Below are positions 33,101 through 45,383 of a stretch of 64,000 nt of DNA, in pieces. Source of the stretch: Pleodorina starrii (taxonomy: Eukaryota > Chlorophyta > Chlorophyceae > Chlamydomonadales > Volvocaceae). A program made the translations under genes and the position numbers. The notes below the pieces were generated by a model, which was given only the letters and a program-made list of their open reading frames with translations, was not told the origin of the DNA and made no database searches. Each line of letters begins with the position of its first letter. The stretch's first letter is position 1. Location of the stretch: positions 4,711,501 through 4,775,500 of the forward strand of contig BRXU01000002.1 in NCBI GenBank assembly GCA_030267565.1, given 5' to 3'.

Positions 33101-36100
33101 TCCGTTCGTTCCAACGGCGTTCCAATTCCATCTCCAAATGCCGAATGTCCTCCGTCGACCATCCTCCCCCAAACCCTAAAACGGCACCGCATCAATATCC
33201 TAAAACGGCATCCTAATACGCATCCTAACACGGCACCGAATCAGTACCAAGTCCAATCATTACACCCGTTCGCTCGCTCGCTTGCCCGCCATCGCGCCCG
33301 CCCGCCATGGCGCAGGCAACCGCAACCGCGCTGTACGGCACACGGAGATGAACCAGGCGTCCTCCCGCAGCCACGCCATCCTGCAGCTCGTCATCGAGCA
33401 GTGGCCCAACGGCGGCGCCGACGGCACCGTGCTGCGCTCCAAACTCAACTTTGTGGACCTCGCCGGATCAGAGCGCTGGAACACCGCCGCCGGCGCCGCC
33501 GCCGGCTGGGACGGCGGGCCGGACCTGTACGGCGACGAGCGCGTCAACGAGATGACCTCCATCAACGGCTCGCTCTCGGCGCTGGGCAGCGTGGTGGCGG
33601 CGCTGACGGAGCGCCGTACACACGTGCCGTACCGCGACAGCCGCCTGACGCACCTGCTGCAGGACTCCCTGGGCGGCAACTGCCGTACCACGGTGCTGGC
33701 GACGCTGTCGCCCAGCGTCGATGCGTTCGAGGAGAGCTGCTCCACGTTGCGATTCGCGGACCGCGCGCGCGCCATCGCCAACAATCCCGTCGTGAACGCC
33801 AGCCGGGATATGGGATCCATTCTGGCGCTCAAGGAGCGGGAGATCCAGCGCCTGCGCAGCATGCTCAGCCAGCTCACTGGGGGCGGCGGCGGCGGCGGCG
33901 GCGGCGACAAGGGCGCGGGAGCGGGAGCGGGAGCGCTGCCGGGCGTGGAGGGGGTGAGTGGGCGCTCACTGGAGGGGGTGAATGAGGTAACGGAGAGAGA
34001 CAGAGAGGGAGAGAGAAGCGCCGGAGCAGCCAAGCTGGTGGTTTTAGTCAGTCAGGGCGAAACGGGCTTGTCGGCAAACGGGGATGGGGTGGTGGGGTGG
34101 CCTGGGGCAGGAGTGGCGGGAGCGAAGGCTGCGAGGGCGTTTGGCCAACCCCGTGGCAACCGCCAGGCGGAGGGGTCCCTGGGCGCTGATCGGACCTACC
34201 GTGAGTCCAATTTACAACACACACTCGAACACACACGAACACACAGTCGCAATACGGTACCATAGTATATACGCGATCCGGATCGTGTCTCTATTCCCTA
34301 CCCGCCAAAATCCTCGACCCGCACCTGCTCGCGAACCTGCTCCTGCCGAAGCCCTGTATAAATTTCAAATCTTAGGAATCCAAATCCGAACCCAAATCCC
34401 GAACCTAAACCCGAATCGGCCTCGCCACCACTGTCCTCAGGCCGACCCAGCGGCCGCCCGCTTGGCCGAGGAGCTTGAGGAGACCCGGCGTGCTCTGGAG
34501 ATGGAACGGGCGCTGCGGGCGGAGCTGCAGCAGCGACTCCACCACGCCAGCGGCGGCGGCGGCAGCGGCGCCGGCGGCGTCGTACTCGACGCCACGACGG
34601 TGCTGACGGCGCTCGGCACGCCGCCCGCCACTGCCGGCGGGACGCCGGCGCGCCCCGGCAGCGGCACCCGCAGGAGCACCGGCAGCGCCGGGAGCGCCGG
34701 CGGCGGAGGCCCCCGCGGCGGCGCCGTCGATTACTTCCGCCTCTCCACGCCGTCGACGCCGCTGAACGGCCTGCCGGTTCACCTTGCCGGCGGCGGCGGC
34801 AGCGGCGGGTCCGGGCCGGGGCTCAGCAGCGGCGGCGGCGGCGGCGGCGGCCGCGGCCGGGCCGTCTCCTCGCCGTCGTCGTCCGCCGTGCTGACACCGA
34901 CGCGCATCGGCAGCGGCGGCGTGCCGCCGCCGGGGCTGGGCCGCTTCCGCAGCAACTTGTTGAGCAGCCATGGCCCGCTCGGCAGCAGCGGCAGCAGCGC
35001 CGGCGGCGGCGGCGGGCCGGCGTCGCCGCCGCGGCGGCGCGGGGAGATGCGGCGGCTGAGCTTCGATGAGGCTATCATGTCCATCAAGAGCCAGATCCTA
35101 AGCCTGACGGCGCAGGAGCGCGCGCGGTTCAAGGCGCGCCAGCCCCCGACGCAGCGTGGCAATTGGGGCGGCCTGCCGCCGCCGCCTGCGGCGGCGGCGG
35201 CGGCGGCGCCGCCGCCGCAGCTGGGGCTGAGCGCGTCGACCTCGGCGGTGCCGTCGAACCTCACCGGCCGTACACGAGCCGCCGTCGGGATATACGGCAG
35301 CTCCGGCGGCGGCGCCGCGCAAACGCAGCGCCAATCGCGGCGGCCGCCGGGGCTGACGGTGGCGCCGGGGGTGGTGGCGTCGGCGTCGCTCGGCGGCGGC
35401 GGCGGCGGCGGCCTGGCGCAGATGCACAGCATAGAAATGACGGATAGCCCCACCGGCAGCGACAGACCGTCCCCGGGGTCGGTCAGCGGCGCGGCGGCGC
35501 AGCTCCGCCAGTACATGCAGCAGGCCGCCAACGGCGGCGGCGGCGGCAGCAGCCCGCCGCGCAAGGCGCCGCCGGCGTCCACGCACGCTGCCTCCCCCAC
35601 CACCAGCCCTAGCGGCCGCGGCGGCGGCGGAGCTGCTCGCGCCGCCGCCGCCGCGGCCGCCGCTGCCGCGGCGACGCGGAGCGGTAGAGGAGCGCGCAGC
35701 GAAGTGGCGACGGACTATGAGAATGATGAGTTTGAGGAGGAAGAGGAGCATCAGAGCCGTGACGGCGACGAGCCGGAAAGAGCGGGTGCGGCGGCGGCGT
35801 CGGAGGAGGAGGTGGAGGAAGAGGAGGAGGAGGAGCACGACCGGCGCAAGTCGCCCGGGCGGAAGGCGGCCACGGGGGGCAAGGCGAAGGCAAAACATAA
35901 AGGCGGGCGGCGGGACATTGAGGAGGATGAGGAGGAGGTGGAGGAGGAGGAGGAAGAAGATGAAGAGGATGAAATTGATGCCGAGGAGGAAGAGGAGGAG
36001 GAAGAGGAGGAGGAAATGGTGGAGGAGGAGGTGGAATCGGACGATGAGGACGACGGTGGCGGCCGCGGGCGCCAGCGCGGCGGCAAAGCGGGGCCACGTG

Positions 36101-37119
36101 CAGGCGGCGCGCGGGTGGGCGCGGCAGCGCGCGGCAGCGGCAGCGGCAGCGGCAGTGACGGCGGGCTATCGCAGCTGGACCCGGAGGAGTACGAGGCTCT
36201 CATGCGGGAGGCGCGGGAGGCGCTGGCCAAGACGGCAGCCGGCGGTGCGGCAGAGCCGGGGCAAGGGCTGGCGGCACGACAGCAGCCTGCGGCGGCGCCG
36301 CCTGCGGCGGCGACTGCGCACACCGGCCCTGCAGCCCTAGGCGGCGGTCGGTCGGCGTTGCTGCACTATCAACAGCAGCAACAACAGCAGCAGCAGCAGC
36401 CAAGCTCTTCGTCCGCAGTCACCGGCGGCGGCGGCGGCGGCGGCGCGGTTGCAGTGTCGGGGACTGGTTGGGGTCGCAACGCGCTGCTCCACAAGTTTAC
36501 AGATGGGGACGGCGGCGGCGGAGCCGCCGCCGCCGCCGCCGCCGCCGGCGGCGGTGGCGGGTTCGGGCGGAGTGCCTTGCTGGCATCCTGCTCCGTCCCC
36601 GCGCCCTTGTCGCCGTCGCTGTCGTCGGCGCCGCCGGCGGCCGGCGGTTGGGGCCGCAGGTCCATCCTGGCCGCCCAGACGCCGCCGCCACAACCACCGC
36701 CGCAGCAGCAGCAGCCCCTGCGCCCTCCCGCCTCCGCCGACGCCGCCGTACCCCGCCGCCACCCCTCCGTCGGCGGCGCCGGCAGCGCCGGCGCCGGCGG
36801 CCGTCGCGCGCTTATCGCCGAACTCATGGCGGAAAGCGACGACAACGGCTTCGGTGGCGCGTACGGCAACCATTCGCATCACGGCAGATCGCCGCAGCGC
36901 GGCAGCGGCGGCGGCAAGGGTCGGTCGCGGTCCGTGGGCGGTGTCGGGCGGTCCAATGGCGGCAGCCGCGGCGGCGGCGGCGCGTCGGATCGCGCCGTCG
37001 CCAAGCTGGACGCTGGATCCTGGATCTACATCCTGGGTGCCTCCGCCAGCTCTACGCGCGCCAAGCACCTGGCGGCGGCGCTGCAGCTCGACCCGCGAAC
37101 GGGTCTGCCGGCGATTTAG
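30024..37119 (+). CDS. Kinesin with N-terminal motor and long low-complexity tail
   Basis: Six exons: 30024-30439, 31482-31674, 32238-32314, 32582-32715, 33316-33953, 34441-37119. They total 1379 codons including the stop. A Gln-rich N-terminus (poly-Gln 39-48) precedes the motor (about 63-434). The P-loop GQTGTGKT (140-147) is split by intron 1 just before its first Gly. Switch I is NQASSRSH (286-293) and switch II DLAGSE (321-326), followed by a Gly/Ala insert, then HVPYRDSRLTHLLQDSLGG. All ATPase motifs are intact, so a microtubule motor is expected. A short helical neck (ALKEREIQRLRSML) follows. The remaining roughly 900 residues are Gly/Ala/Ser-rich, with a very acidic Glu run (codons about 35930-36050) and a second Gln run near 36368. 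Subfamily not assigned. The end of exon 5 in a GGC repeat is the least certain boundary. Confidence 0.9.
30138..30167 (+). repeat. (CAG)10 coding poly-Gln tract
   Basis: Ten uninterrupted CAG codons in kinesin exon 1, followed by CAC CAT CAG CAG. Confidence 0.9.
31042..31143. repeat. (GGGTC)n array in kinesin intron 1
   Basis: About 20 tandem five-base units, nearly perfect, with GGGTT variants at the right end. Confidence 0.95.
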
Positions 37120-39035
37120 CGAACGCGCGTGCGTGCATATACGGTATACGACGCATTTGCATTTAAGCATGTCGCCAAGCCGCTGCGACTACTCACGCCA
37201 GCGCCCGCCGGGGTTTGTCGGGGTGTGGGCACCGTTTGCCGATGTTCGGCTGCGGAAGTGTGGGTAACGTCCAGGATCCAGCAACCGTGAGCGTACGAAA
37301 TTCGTTGAGGAAATATGGAAAAGGGAGCCGGGGAGGAAAAAAGAGAGCAGCAGACAGGTAGGCAGACGAGTTGAATGGGCGAGTGAGGTGCGGACAGGAT
37401 GCCGCAGCCAACCCGCCATGGCAGCGCGGCTGCCGTGCCCGACCATATGCGTATGGGGAGGAGGAGGGGGGGGGGAAGGGCGGGGCCGCGCACGTCGCCT
37501 TCCTTGGCGTTGTGTACCTTTGCTTTGGCGGGCATACGCAGTGCATGCCCAAGTCCCGACGCCCTGCAGGAGAGCAGGTCGCAAAAGTCGCTGTTAATGT
37601 CGACCGCTGCCGTCCCTGACTCGGGGGTTACCAGTATTGTTTGCAGGTGACGCATTGTTTTGCTCTTGCTTGTTGCTTTCTTTGGCTTTGAAGACATCGC
37701 CGTGGGTGCACCGGCTCGACGGTTCTCTCGGGGTATAGTGTGTGAGACGCAGGGCAGCGCAGGGCAGGATAGGCGGGAAGCGGGAACAGGACTAAAACCA
37801 ATTCCGAAGGTAGAGGGCTTGGAAGCCCAGGGGGCGCACAGAACTGGTTATTGGGTACCGGTATTTCGCGCGACCGGACCGTTCCTTGACGGCATTGTCA
37901 TATTGGATGCGAGGCATTTGGTGCGGGAGGGAACACGGAGCTATTCTTTGACGCTTTGAGGCTTTAGGACGCGGCGCAGCAGCTTCCCTTGGATCGTTTC
38001 AGGGAGTGGCGGAAAGGGGTCAGTTGGGGGGGAGGGCTCAGCTCGGCCCCCAACTTGTCAACCAGATGCAAGCCAAGGCGCGGCGTCAGGTGATGGGGAC
38101 CTCAAGAGGTACGGTAGCTGAGCTCCGAGCGCTGGAGGGAGCCTTCATCAGCTTGCCGACGTGCGAGCCCGGGGAGGGATGAATCGTCGTCTCACTTTGG
38201 CGCTCCTTTTACACGCATGCGCAGCATTGCGTTCGTTGCTCGGATCACGGCACTGTCGTACCAGCGAATCTTCCGAGAGGGGTTTCCGAGAGGAGCCCAC
38301 TGTAACAACAGTCGGCCCGCCGCCCTGGTGCCGACTATTGTTTGTTTGGCCCGGCGGCGGGGGGCGGGGGTCGATGCACGGCCTCCACCCCGGCAAGGCA
38401 GGCGGACACGGCATCTGGACGGAGTGTTTCCCCGGGTGGGTGGTGAGACCCCGAGCTGATCAGTGACTTGGACATTGTAGAGGAGAGCAGGGGAGGAGGA
38501 GAGGCATGACAATGGAGCAATGAGCAGTGCAGCTTCCCCCCCCCGGTGTTAGTTAGCAACGAGTTAAGGTACGGTACGTTAGGGACGCAGCCACGTTTTT
38601 TGCTTCGACGCACACCACACCACATCCAAAGATCCAATATGCGGCAATACGACACCCACTTACCCAGCCAGCCAGCCACCCATCGATCCACCGCCAGTCC
38701 GTCAGTCCGCCGTTACTGTCAATCTTTCTCAGTTCTGCCCAGTCGGTGCCTGGTTACCCCAAAACGCCGAGGTCGATGTCCGCAGGCGTCGGCCCACGTC
38801 CAGCCATCCATCACATCAACGGCACTGTTTTCGTTCGCAATCTTCTCCGCAGTTCTGTTGTCAGTTGGTTGAGGAGTCGGGGTCGCGGCAGCGCAAGCCG
38901 CCGCCCCACACCTTTACTATCACCTCATTCCAAACACAGTCACACACACAAACCCAAAAAAGGCCGCCAAGCTTTGCCACAACACACGACTGGAGGTCTC
39001 CCTCAAGACACTCCCTACATCACTCCACCTTTGTT
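37120..39035. other. Convergent 3' flanks of kinesin and dioxygenase genes
   Basis: No gene recognised. A TGTAA on the plus strand at 38301 is a distant candidate poly(A) signal for the kinesin. Short open frames show no recognisable domains. Confidence 0.45.
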
Positions 39036-39056
39036 TTACAATTTACATCGGTTACA
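39036..39056 (-). terminator. Candidate poly(A) signals of the dioxygenase gene
   Basis: Three TGTAA copies on the minus strand (plus-strand TTACA at 39036, 39043 and 39052), about 180-200 nt past the stop at 39238. TGTAA is the usual nuclear poly(A) signal in chlamydomonad algae. Confidence 0.55.
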
Positions 39057-39237
39057 TCACTAGATTCACCACGTACACCCGTAAGCACCCGTAAGGAAGC
39101 CTCTCACGTGGCCAAAGCCAGCGCCTCCGCACCCAAGTCAAGTCGTAGAAACCGCAACATTCCCAACACGCCAAGGGAATGCTCGTGCCGCACGTCCGGC
39201 CCTGCTCAAAACGTCGGGGCGCAACTGGCAGGACCTT

Positions 39238-42200
39238 TCACCTCGACGCCACAGCCACCCCCGTGGCGCAGCTGCTGCCGTTGTTGGCGCTGCCGCAGGC
39301 GCCGCCGCCGCCGGCCGGCACGGTGTTGGCTCCGCCGCCGCCGACGCCCAGCGCCGCGACAGGAGGCGCCGCCGCCGCGACCGCCGCCGGAAACGCCGCG
39401 CCGTCACCCTTGCTGCTGGCTGCGGGGGAGGGACAGGGGCAGGGGGCGGGCGCCGACCCGGCCGTCCCCGCTGCCGCCGACGCCGCTGCTGCCTTGCGCA
39501 GGCAGATGGCCTCAAGCTCCTGCTGGACCTGCGGCAAGCGGGCGAAGAACAGTAGAAAAAAGAACATCGTGCGGGTGAATGGGTAAAATGGACGAAGCGC
39601 GCAGCGAAGCAGCGCTCGGGCAGGGGGGCCCTCGCCCACCTGAGCGCTGCGGACGACACGGAATCGCAGTGACCGGATCGCAGAAACGAAGACTGGAGGC
39701 ACGACACGACACGACACGCGTAATACTGTCGCTGAAGCCTAAGCCGAGACCGACATCGAGGAAGGGGGAAAAGGCCGGGGCACACGGGCTTTCGCTCTGA
39801 ACGGTAGCTCGTGCCCCCACCTCCCTTCCCCCTCCTCTGATTCCGTTGCCTCCCTGCTGCACCTTAACAATCCCCGATCCGGATCCAGATCCGGATCTGG
39901 AACCGGACCCTCACTCCAAACCGCACGACGCACCTGGTCGCCCGCCCTGATGGGCGGATACGCGACCTCCGCTCCATCACCAGCATCACCACCATCACCG
40001 GCTTCCTCCTGACGCTGCTGGCTCTGTTGCTGCTGCTGCTGTTCTTGCAAGTGGGCGAAGCGGCCCAGCGGCCGCAACGTGGCGTCGCTGGCGCAGTGCG
40101 TGAAGACGGTGGAGGAGATGCGCCAGGTGCTGCGGCCGGCGGCGCGGGCGGCCTCCACCGCCGCCAACGTGGCCTCCGTCACCACCACCTGCGACAGCGC
40201 GAGGGTGCCAGGCAGGGTGTGTGTGTATGTGGTGGTGGTGGTGGTGGGTTATTCACGGTTAGGCCGGAACCCGGGAGGGGTGGCGAGGGGGGCCAGCGGG
40301 ATAGGGTGTCTGCGTGAGCGAGGCCGGGGGTGAGAGTGGGAGTGGGGAAGGAGGATGGGGTGCGGAGGGATGGTGAGGGCCGGCCCGCCGGAAACGCGCC
40401 ACCGCGGCGGGGGTGGGGCGGGGGGGGGGGGGTGGGGTTGGAGTGGGGGGGAGGAGAGGGCAGTGGTGCTACTGCAGACAGCGCCGCGCGCCGTTCCGTT
40501 AAGGCGTGCGTGACGTGCCCTGTCGAGCCCCCGGCCGGACGGGCGGAAGAGCCCGGGTCGATTCGACACCTCTAGAACAAACACTGCACGCCTCTCTCCT
40601 TTCCTTTCCTCCCTCTCCCATTCCTCCCCCCTCCTCCCCTCGCGGACTGTTCGTTCTTCTCCACTCCCCTGCCGGCTCCCGCCCCCCGCCCCTTCGCAGC
40701 GCGGCGCCTCCTTTGCCCTCCCTGCTCCCGCCCCCTGAGGGCAACATCTGGAGCCGATCCTCCGCCTCCTCACCTCGTGCATCCCCGCCCTGATGTGGCC
40801 GCCCGTCAGCCACTCGAGCTGCTTGCCCGCCTGCATCAGCAAGCAGCCAGCCGGGATGCGGACCGCCACGCGGCGGCCGTCGCGCAGCCACACGTAGAGG
40901 CCGGGGAAGCGGCTGCGGCCGTGAACCGTCAGCAGGTTGAGGTCGTAGTGGAAGCTGCGGAGAGCGGGAGAGATAAGAGGCGGAGAGGAGGGAGGTATTG
41001 AGGGTATTTTATAGCTGTGGAAAGGAGAGTTGAAGGGTAGATTTGGGGTGACCGTTCCAAACAGGCGACTGGCCGACTGACTGGCTGACCGACGTGCGGA
41101 GGCCGCACGGAACGGTTGGGAGAAGAGAGGAGAGGGAAGGGGAGGGAAGGGAAGGGTAAGGCGTGAGTGAGGCTTGCGTCTCGCGGAGACCCCCTTTTCC
41201 CCTCCCTTACCCCCCTCCCGTCTCCCCCAACCTCCGCCTCCGTTGCTCACCCCGCCAGCACCGCCCCCAGGCGGCCGTTGCAGTCCAGATCGGAACCCGT
41301 GGGGGCCAGCAGGTGGGGGCCCTGGGACATCAGCTCCTGGGAGGGGGGAAGGGGGGAGAGGGAGGGGGGCAAGAAAGCACATAAGCTCTTAAGCGGTAGC
41401 GCTGCGGCTTAAGGGTTGAGCAATCCACCATTGAGTAGCTTTCTCGGAGGACCTCACATAACCCCCACTGGCACCACCTCGCCTCTCTTTACATGCGACA
41501 CACAGGCGCGTGCAATACACTCCCCCAAATACACACACAGGCGAGAGGCCGCACACCGCTGTACCAAACCCCGTCCCACAAATCCCACTCGGGCGGCACC
41601 CACAGACCCCCCTTCTTACCCCCTTCTCCCCTCCTCCCCGCCCCTCCAGACCACCCTCCCACCCCACCTGCAGCTCCGTTCCGCCCAGCCCCAGCCCCCT
41701 CGCCAGCAGCCCCGCCACCGAGGTGGCTGCCCCCAGCAGCGCAGCGCCCCACCCGTCCATCACCGAAGACCACTCGGGGAAGGCCTGAAGGGGCAACAGC
41801 GGAGGGGAGGGCTTAGGGTTAACAGCGGAAAGTTGGGGGCAGGGGACAGGGGACAGAGGGGCGAGGGGTTTAGGGTTTATGTCACACAGCACGGGGGGGA
41901 GGGATGGATGGAGGGTGAAACGCGCTGATGGTACTGGTTGGGGGGAAGGGGGGAGGGGGTATCCTCTTATCCAAGTATAGGCCGGAGCCCGTGAAGGGGT
42001 TGGGGACCGTTGGACCGGCACCACGGACCTGCACTGATTGACCGGCAGGGCAGGTGCCGGGCGCCAGGGTGACACTGCCCAGTCCCCCACCACCCCCACC
42101 CCCCGCTACCCCCCGCCAACCCTACCCCAGCTCCCCCAACCACCCCCCGCCACCCCTACCCACCCCGGGCACCACGGGCTCTGCGTTGAGCTCCGGAAAG

Positions 42201-44507
42201 TTGGTGCTCTGCGGCCGTTGACCCACCCGCCACATGTAGCGCCACTTGAGGTCTGAGGCAGGGGCAGAGGGAGCAGAGGGAGGGGAAGCGGGAAAGCGGG
42301 AGGGGAAGCGGGGAGTAGAGGGAGCGGGGTGAGAAGCGCCAACACGGGAGGGCAGCGCAGGGGATGAGAAAGGGGATGGGATGAGAAAACGGCAAAGGAT
42401 GCAGCCACTCTCCGCTGACTGAAACTGCCTGACTTGCTGGCTGGCTGCCCGGCCGGCCGGCTGCAACGGCCCCCCGATCCGACCTGAACGCTCTTCTCAC
42501 TGATCGCTCGTTACGTCAGGACATGGGACATGGGTCGTCACATCGGCCACCTCACCAGCCTTCCGCGCACAAACGCAGACACCACATGCAGCCGCTACCA
42601 CGCACTCACCCGCCCCTACCACCTGCACACCCGCTACCACGCAGCACTCACCCGCCCCCGTGGGCATGGTGGCCCGGTTGCCGCCCTTGAGCCGCCGCAG
42701 CTGGTCTTGCATCTGGGTGTCCTGTCGGGGGGAGGAGGTCAAGGGAGGGAGGGGGTGGGTGAGTGGGCGGGGCAGAGCCGCCCGGGAGGAAGTGGAGGAG
42801 TGGTGAGAAGGCGGCCTCCATAATGAACACCCATCCGACAAACAAAGAGTGAGGACAAGGCCCCGGGCGGAAGGGAGGGAGAAAGGGAGGGGGGGAAGGG
42901 GAAAGAGAGCATGTGCGCGTGCACGCTAGGACGGCAGGCCGGCGGGCGGGCAAGGTAGCAAGCAAGCAGGCAGTCAGTCAGGCGGGCCGTTCCTCCCCTC
43001 GCTCCACTCCCTCTTCACACTTCCGCTCCCAGCCTCTCAGCCTGTCACTCACCACGAGGCAGCGAGGAACCTCTGTGCCGCAGGGCGTTACGCCGACCTG
43101 CGGGCAGATTGGGACGGGGGAAGGGGTTGGAGGTGTTGAAAAGGTTGGAAGGGGGAGCAGCGCTTAGGGGACTGGGATGGGAAGCGAGAGACTGGGGGCA
43201 GGCGGGCAGACAGGCAGGCAGGCAGGGAACATGGGCTTTCCCCGCCACCGTACACAGCTCCGGACGCGGCCCTACTTCAGTACACAGCAGACCTGAAGCA
43301 CCACAACCCAACCCAACCCGACCCAAATCAAGCAGAGCCCGGCGCCAGGCGACGGGGCCACCCTCCGCCTCTCCCGCCCTTCCCTTCCCTCCCCTCCCCT
43401 CCCCTCCCCTTCCCTTCCCTGCCCCACCAGCCACCCCGCAGTCCAGGACAGTGTCATCCCGCCATCCAGTGGTGGTGCGGGTCCACCACCTCATCGTTCA
43501 CCTGGGCCGCGGCCCTGCTCCTCCGCCCTGGGCCTAGGCCTACGCCTGTGCGTGGTTGGGCCCCCCAGCTCCCCCATCACCCCACCCCAACCCCCCCATC
43601 ACCTTCCGTCACCTCACCTGGTAGTCCAGCCCCGGGCGGCAGTCCTCCATCTTGCGGTCCACCGGTTGACCGAAGTAGGCCTCCAGCAGATCCAGGAAGC
43701 GGTCGTTGTGGTCGGCAGGGACCCGGGGGTCGCGAACCTGGCGGGTGGGAGAGGTGGAGGCGGCGGGGGGGGTGGGTGGGAGGGGAGGGTGGGGGGGAAT
43801 GGGAGGGAGGTGGAGGAGGTGGAGGGGTAAGCAGGTGAGGAGGTGGAGGGGTTTCGGGAACGGGATGGAGGGAGGGGCGGGGGGAGAGGAGGGGACGCTG
43901 GCTTGGCGGGCGGTGGCGGGGGATGTGGAGGCGAGGCGAGGGCTTTGAGCGATTAGATCAAGAGGGGTTGGCAGATGTGGCATGTGTGGAGCCAAAGGGG
44001 ATTTGCGAGGAGCTGGCGGCCCGTGTGGAGGTCAGTGCGGAATTAGGGTTTTTAGGGTTTTGGGGGGGGGGGGATAGGATTGGGCGGGAAAACGGGAGGG
44101 AGGGGATCTCAAGGCAGGCAAGGGAAGCGCCATGCGGCTGCCTTGACGACCCAAATGGGAGAAAGAGGATGGGAACCAGGCCGCAAGGATTGCACTTGAG
44201 AAGGCGCGCACGTTCGGAGGCTTTGACGCCCGAACCAAATCCGCTACGTAGAACACGGGGGTGTCGACTAGCGGACGACAGCTACTTGCTGAACGACGAG
44301 GCGATAGTAGTAGAGGATGCGTTCGTTCCTTCAAGGCACTGCAGCACGTCCGGTTCTCCCCTGACTTACAATGAGGCACCCGGTCTCATGTAGGCAACGC
44401 GCGATGGACGCGCACAGCTCCGGGTCGGCCTCATCCAGGCTCTTGTCAACTACAGATGTCAAGTCGAAAACGGGTAGCACATCTGCGCTATCCGGTTCGC
44501 AGGCCAT
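39238..44507 (-). CDS. Fe(II)/2-oxoglutarate-type dioxygenase, isopenicillin N synthase-like
   Basis: Ten exons: 44507-44370, 43737-43618, 43097-43053, 42721-42652, 42252-42164, 41784-41668, 41336-41251, 40954-40774, 40188-39934, 39528-39238. They total 464 codons including the stop, with every junction closing in frame. The N-terminal part (VFDLTSVVD...ETGCLIVRDPRV) resembles the DIOX_N domain. The jelly-roll core shows the iron ligands H224-Y-D226 (GFHYDLNLL) and H281 (AGMHEV), and the co-substrate pair R305-x-S307 (WRISSTVF). All expected catalytic residues are therefore present and oxidation of a small molecule is likely; the substrate is not predictable. Odd features are a Gln-rich insert after FAHLQ and an Ala/Gly-rich C-terminal extension. 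No transit peptide is obvious. It diverges from the photolyase-hydrolase gene. Confidence 0.85.
40249..40273. repeat. Recurring intron motif, copy 3 (diverged)
   Basis: Reads TTATTCACGGTTAGGCCGGA then ACCCG, in dioxygenase intron 40773-40189, antisense to the gene and about 60 nt from the acceptor. Confidence 0.6.
41968..41996. repeat. Recurring intron motif, copy 4
   Basis: Reads TTATCCAAGTATAGGCCGGA then GCCCGTGAA, in dioxygenase intron 42163-41785, antisense to the gene. Confidence 0.8.
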
Positions 44508-45383
44508 TTTGATGAACGCCCAGTTCGTCTCGTGAGTTCAAAATTGCTGCTGCCTTCTGGAAGACTTTGCTTTAGAATGAACAATGAAAATTAAGAGGTC
44601 GCGCACGAGTTTGTATGATTTTAAAGATACCGTTAGGCGTTGGCGAACGGCAGGGGCGATCGTGGATTCTGATTACGGTGGTGTGCCATGCACAGCCTCC
44701 AAGAAACCTGTTTGGCGCCTCATCAAGATTGCACTGGAAGCCATGTTCATGGCCAGTAATCATGTCCCGTTTCAAATGGCGCGGAGGGTGGAAGCCCTAC
44801 CCCGGGCGCTGTCGTTGCGCGCGCCTGGCGCCTCTGCATTGCATTTAGCGTTATGCTTGCATCCGCTGAGAATTATGTTGAATGCACGAAGAATTCGCAT
44901 GCGCAGGATAGGACCGTTTGTATCGCCCGAGCGAACCTGCGTACAGATTCGACATACCGTTATGACATCGACGGCAGCAAAACAGGCTACAAGACCATAA
45001 ATTTCTAGCACGAGTGTTTGACGCTCTGGAAACGTGGAAAGGATTATTGCTGGATGCGAATGGGATGTTTGTGCGTTTGGCCCATGGGTCCGGTGCAAGC
45101 CACTCATGCATCGGCATTTTGCTTATTGAAAAACCTCTCAAAATATCCATGTCGGTAAACCGAACAATGTTCCAAAGGAACGGCAAAGGTTTTGCGTCAG
45201 AGGGCGCCCATCAATCGTCTGGTCCTTACGTACATTGCACATTTCTGCCGGACTTCACGTTGTCGACGTTAAGCATACATTGCAACATTTAATATCTTTT
45301 GATTCACTATTCGTCATCGTCTTTCTGCGTGTCGAGCTTTCCATCTTCACCAGAGGCTCGGCGCCACCGAAAGGCGCGAGGTC
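44508..45383. promoter_or_regulatory. Divergent intergenic region between dioxygenase and photolyase-hydrolase
   Basis: About 880 bp of lower-GC sequence between two genes transcribed away from each other, so it must hold both promoters. I found no convincing TATA box. A 138-codon plus-strand frame at 44584-45000 has no recognisable content. Confidence 0.5.

Noticed and set aside
35098..35898. Long minus-strand ORFs opposite the kinesin tail
   Set aside because: Antisense shadows of GGC-rich coding sequence; no start context, splice logic or domain.
40249..41382. 377-codon minus-strand ORF over dioxygenase exons 7-8
   Set aside because: It reads exon 7 in the wrong frame and runs through intron sequence; the spliced model preserves the HxD, H and RxS residues.
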